6,869 bases of DNA, from the NCBI GenBank assembly GCA_913053815.1, contig CAJXGK010000098.1, positions 1-6,869 on the forward strand, read 5' to 3'. Shown here in pieces: positions 6,701 to 6,869 of this stretch (positions within the stretch are counted from its first letter, which is position 1; each line of letters starts with the position of its first letter). The notes beneath the pieces are model-generated. The model saw only the letters and a program-made list of their open reading frames with translations. It was not told where the DNA came from and made no database searches. Position numbers and translations under genes: made by a program. The stretch is from an uncultured Rhodanobacteraceae bacterium. Its GTDB lineage: Bacteria > Pseudomonadota > Gammaproteobacteria > Xanthomonadales > Rhodanobacteraceae.

Positions 6701-6869
6701 ACCACCTTGCAGGCGCTGTACGCGCTGTTCGACAATTGCAACAGCCTGCATACCAACGCCTACGACGAGGCCATCACCACCCCCACCGAAGAATCGGTAC
6801 GCCGGGCCGTGGCGATCCAGATGATCATCAACAAGGAACTTGGCCTCAACTTTAACGAAAACCCCTGGC
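3779..6869 (+). CDS. icmF: Fused isobutyryl-CoA mutase IcmF: B12 domain, MeaI-type GTPase, mutase domain (3' end outside window)
   Basis: Open for 1030 codons with no stop; the family is about 1,100 residues, so the C terminus lies beyond the edge. IcmF is a cytoplasmic adenosylcobalamin enzyme that interconverts isobutyryl-CoA and n-butyryl-CoA, with its G-protein chaperone built in. Residues 20-150 are the B12-binding Rossmann domain: SLFDGHDAA has axial-ligand His32, followed by [11 protein letters not shown] and FGGGGGT. Residues 210-415 are the G domain: Walker A GTGGAGKS (218-225), DPTRRRSGG (250-258), ETAGIGQSD (from Glu311) and NKFD (358-361). A linker holding [21 protein letters not shown] follows, then the mutase barrel from about 560, with [24 protein letters not shown] and [13 protein letters not shown] (catalytic His872). 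Phe647 and Gln834 stand where methylmalonyl-CoA mutase has Tyr89 and Arg207, so a butyryl-type rather than a methylmalonyl substrate is predicted. Both inter-domain linkers contain tandem repeats (4235-4265 and 5081-5110). It is preceded by a 344-bp gap and probably transcribed on its own. Confidence 0.96.
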   Translation, partial: MSTLAKQIAEPQMEGKHSPLRFVTAASLFDGHDAAINIIRRIIQAQGVEVIHLGHNRSVEDVVRAALQEDADGIALSSYQGGHMEYFKYMVDMLRERGAGHIRVFGGGGGTITPDESAELQKYGVERIYHPNDGMRMGLTGMIEDLVGRAAHARDSGLGARDLHEPAIVDIADEIGVGRMLSALEDNVFSESELDGLRKQWARQTESRPITPVLGLTGTGGAGKSSVVDELLLRFLHAFPQMRIAVLAVDPTRRRSGGALLGDRIRMNSLRSPRVFMRSMATRRAHAATSHVLHDCIAFLKAQDYDLVIVETAGIGQSDSEIVDLVDLPVYVMTSDYGAAIQLEKIDMIDFAELIVLNKFDKRGAEDALRDVRKQWQRNRTAFKLSDDEVPVYPTIASQFNDPGITWMFANLCRLLRENLDQSSVSGFQAGSSANTKIKNTKIKQGSDSSFPVRCDFDPDVDTSLRAPRATVLIPGQRVRYLAEIAEQGRDIDREIGRQAEAASNAQSYYVSLQALNDPQLPAERAPYVSADLRDDDRTLVLLRRRYNEAMKELSSEAVHLLRAWPERARSVTAPVNEYQVRGKTIRVDNYRESLSHQQIPKIAPPTYRDWGDLLTFLMCENLPGAYPYTAGVYPYRRSGEDPTRMFAGEGTPERTNRRFHYLSAGQAAARLSTAFDSVTLYGEDPAARPDIYGKIGNAGVSIATLDDMKKLYSGFDLASPSTSVSMTINGPAPMILAMYMNTAIDQAVEKYLREDSQRWDAARTRIEKLYANHPRPSYHGLLPEGNDGLGLGLLGVTGDEVVDTETYAQIKTDTLKIVRGTVQADILKEDQAQNTCIFSTEFALRMMGDIQQYFVDHGVRNFYSVSISGYHIAEAGANPISQLAFTLANGFTIVEYYLARGMHIDDFAPNLSFFFSNGMDPEYTVIGRVARRIWARAMRERYGASARSQMLKYHIQTSGRSLHAQEIQFNDIRTTLQALYALFDNCNSLHTNAYDEAITTPTEESVRRAVAIQMIINKELGLNFNENPW
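4235..4265 (+). repeat. Degenerate RCTCGGG heptamer tandem repeat inside icmF
   Basis: Four consecutive heptamers, GCTCGGG (4235-4241), ACTCGGG (4242-4248), GCTCGGA (4249-4255) and GCACGGG (4256-4262), are followed by a partial ACT. They agree with RCTCGGG at 26 of 28 positions. Because 3 x 7 = 21, the array encodes a seven-residue peptide period, ARDSGLG then ARD (residues 153-162). It lies just after the B12-binding domain in the linker to the G domain. From memory, GGGACTC/GGGATTC-type heptamer arrays are scattered in Xanthomonadales-like gammaproteobacterial genomes, usually between genes. This looks like a decayed copy kept in frame. Confidence 0.7.
5081..5110 (+). repeat. Two perfect tandem copies of an AT-rich 15-mer inside icmF
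   Basis: AATACGAAGATAAAA occurs at 5081-5095 and again, identical, at 5096-5110. Each copy is exactly five codons, giving [10 protein letters not shown] (residues 435-444), so duplication did not disturb the frame. Only 3 of the 15 bases are G or C, in a gene that is otherwise clearly GC-rich, and each copy uses the rare Ile codon ATA. The repeat lies in the linker after the G domain, a place likely to tolerate a charged, flexible insert. Confidence 0.9.
5109..5137 (+). repeat. 7-bp inverted repeat directly after the 15-mer repeat in icmF
   Basis: AACAGGG (5109-5115) is the exact reverse complement of CCCTGTT (5131-5137), with a 15-nt loop. As mRNA this could form a modest hairpin in the linker-coding region. 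Its left arm starts at the last two bases of the second 15-mer. It may be part of an inserted repeat element, or chance. Confidence 0.4.

Noticed and set aside
3779..6869. Annotation as methylmalonyl-CoA mutase or as separate meaB/ArgK and mutase genes
   Set aside because: The frame is continuous through the B12, GTPase and mutase domains in IcmF order, and the pocket residues are Phe and Gln rather than Tyr and Arg.
1..6869. tRNA, rRNA, CRISPR array, insertion sequence or phage elements
   Set aside because: No cloverleaf, rRNA core sequence, regularly spaced repeat array, transposase or terminal inverted repeat with target duplication was seen on either strand.

Overview
The window looks like a chromosomal segment of a Gram-negative proteobacterium, most likely a gammaproteobacterium. 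The grounds are an outer-membrane TonB-dependent receptor, a Tat-exported phosphocholine phospholipase C of the Pseudomonas PlcN type, a fused isobutyryl-CoA mutase (IcmF), and a degenerate heptamer repeat of a kind I recall from Xanthomonadales/Chromatiales-like genomes. The exact taxon cannot be fixed from this sequence. All three genes are on the + strand, and both outer genes run off the window.

Layout: (1) 1-1125 is the C-terminal part of a TonB-dependent receptor barrel. It ends in two tandem stop codons and is followed at once by a strong intrinsic terminator (1137-1174). (2) 1175-1337 is a regulatory gap. It holds a 9-bp inverted repeat and, 65 bp upstream of the phospholipase start, a very good match to a PhoB (Pho) box with a correctly spaced -10-like hexamer. 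(3) 1338-3434 encodes a 698-residue Tat-dependent phospholipase C with a complete catalytic domain and two C-terminal DUF756-type repeats. (4) 3435-3778 is a 344-bp gap with no credible gene, ending in a weak -10 candidate and a clear ribosome binding site. (5) 3779-6869 is icmF, open at the right edge. Its 1030 visible residues run from the B12-binding domain through the MeaI-type G-protein chaperone into the mutase barrel, with roughly the last 60-100 residues missing.

How the genes relate: they do not look like one operon. The receptor is insulated by its terminator. The phospholipase appears to have its own phosphate-starvation promoter, which fits release of phosphorylcholine from phosphatidylcholine as a phosphorus source. 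icmF is a cytoplasmic carbon-metabolism enzyme (isobutyryl-CoA/n-butyryl-CoA interconversion) separated by a long gap.

The most unusual part is inside icmF. Both inter-domain linkers carry short tandem repeats: a degenerate RCTCGGG heptamer between the B12 and G domains, and two perfect AT-rich 15-mers between the G-protein and mutase regions. The second repeat creates an A-run resembling a -1 frameshift heptamer, with a small inverted repeat downstream. Whether it is used is unknown. I found no clearly new multi-gene system, RNA gene, CRISPR array or mobile element.
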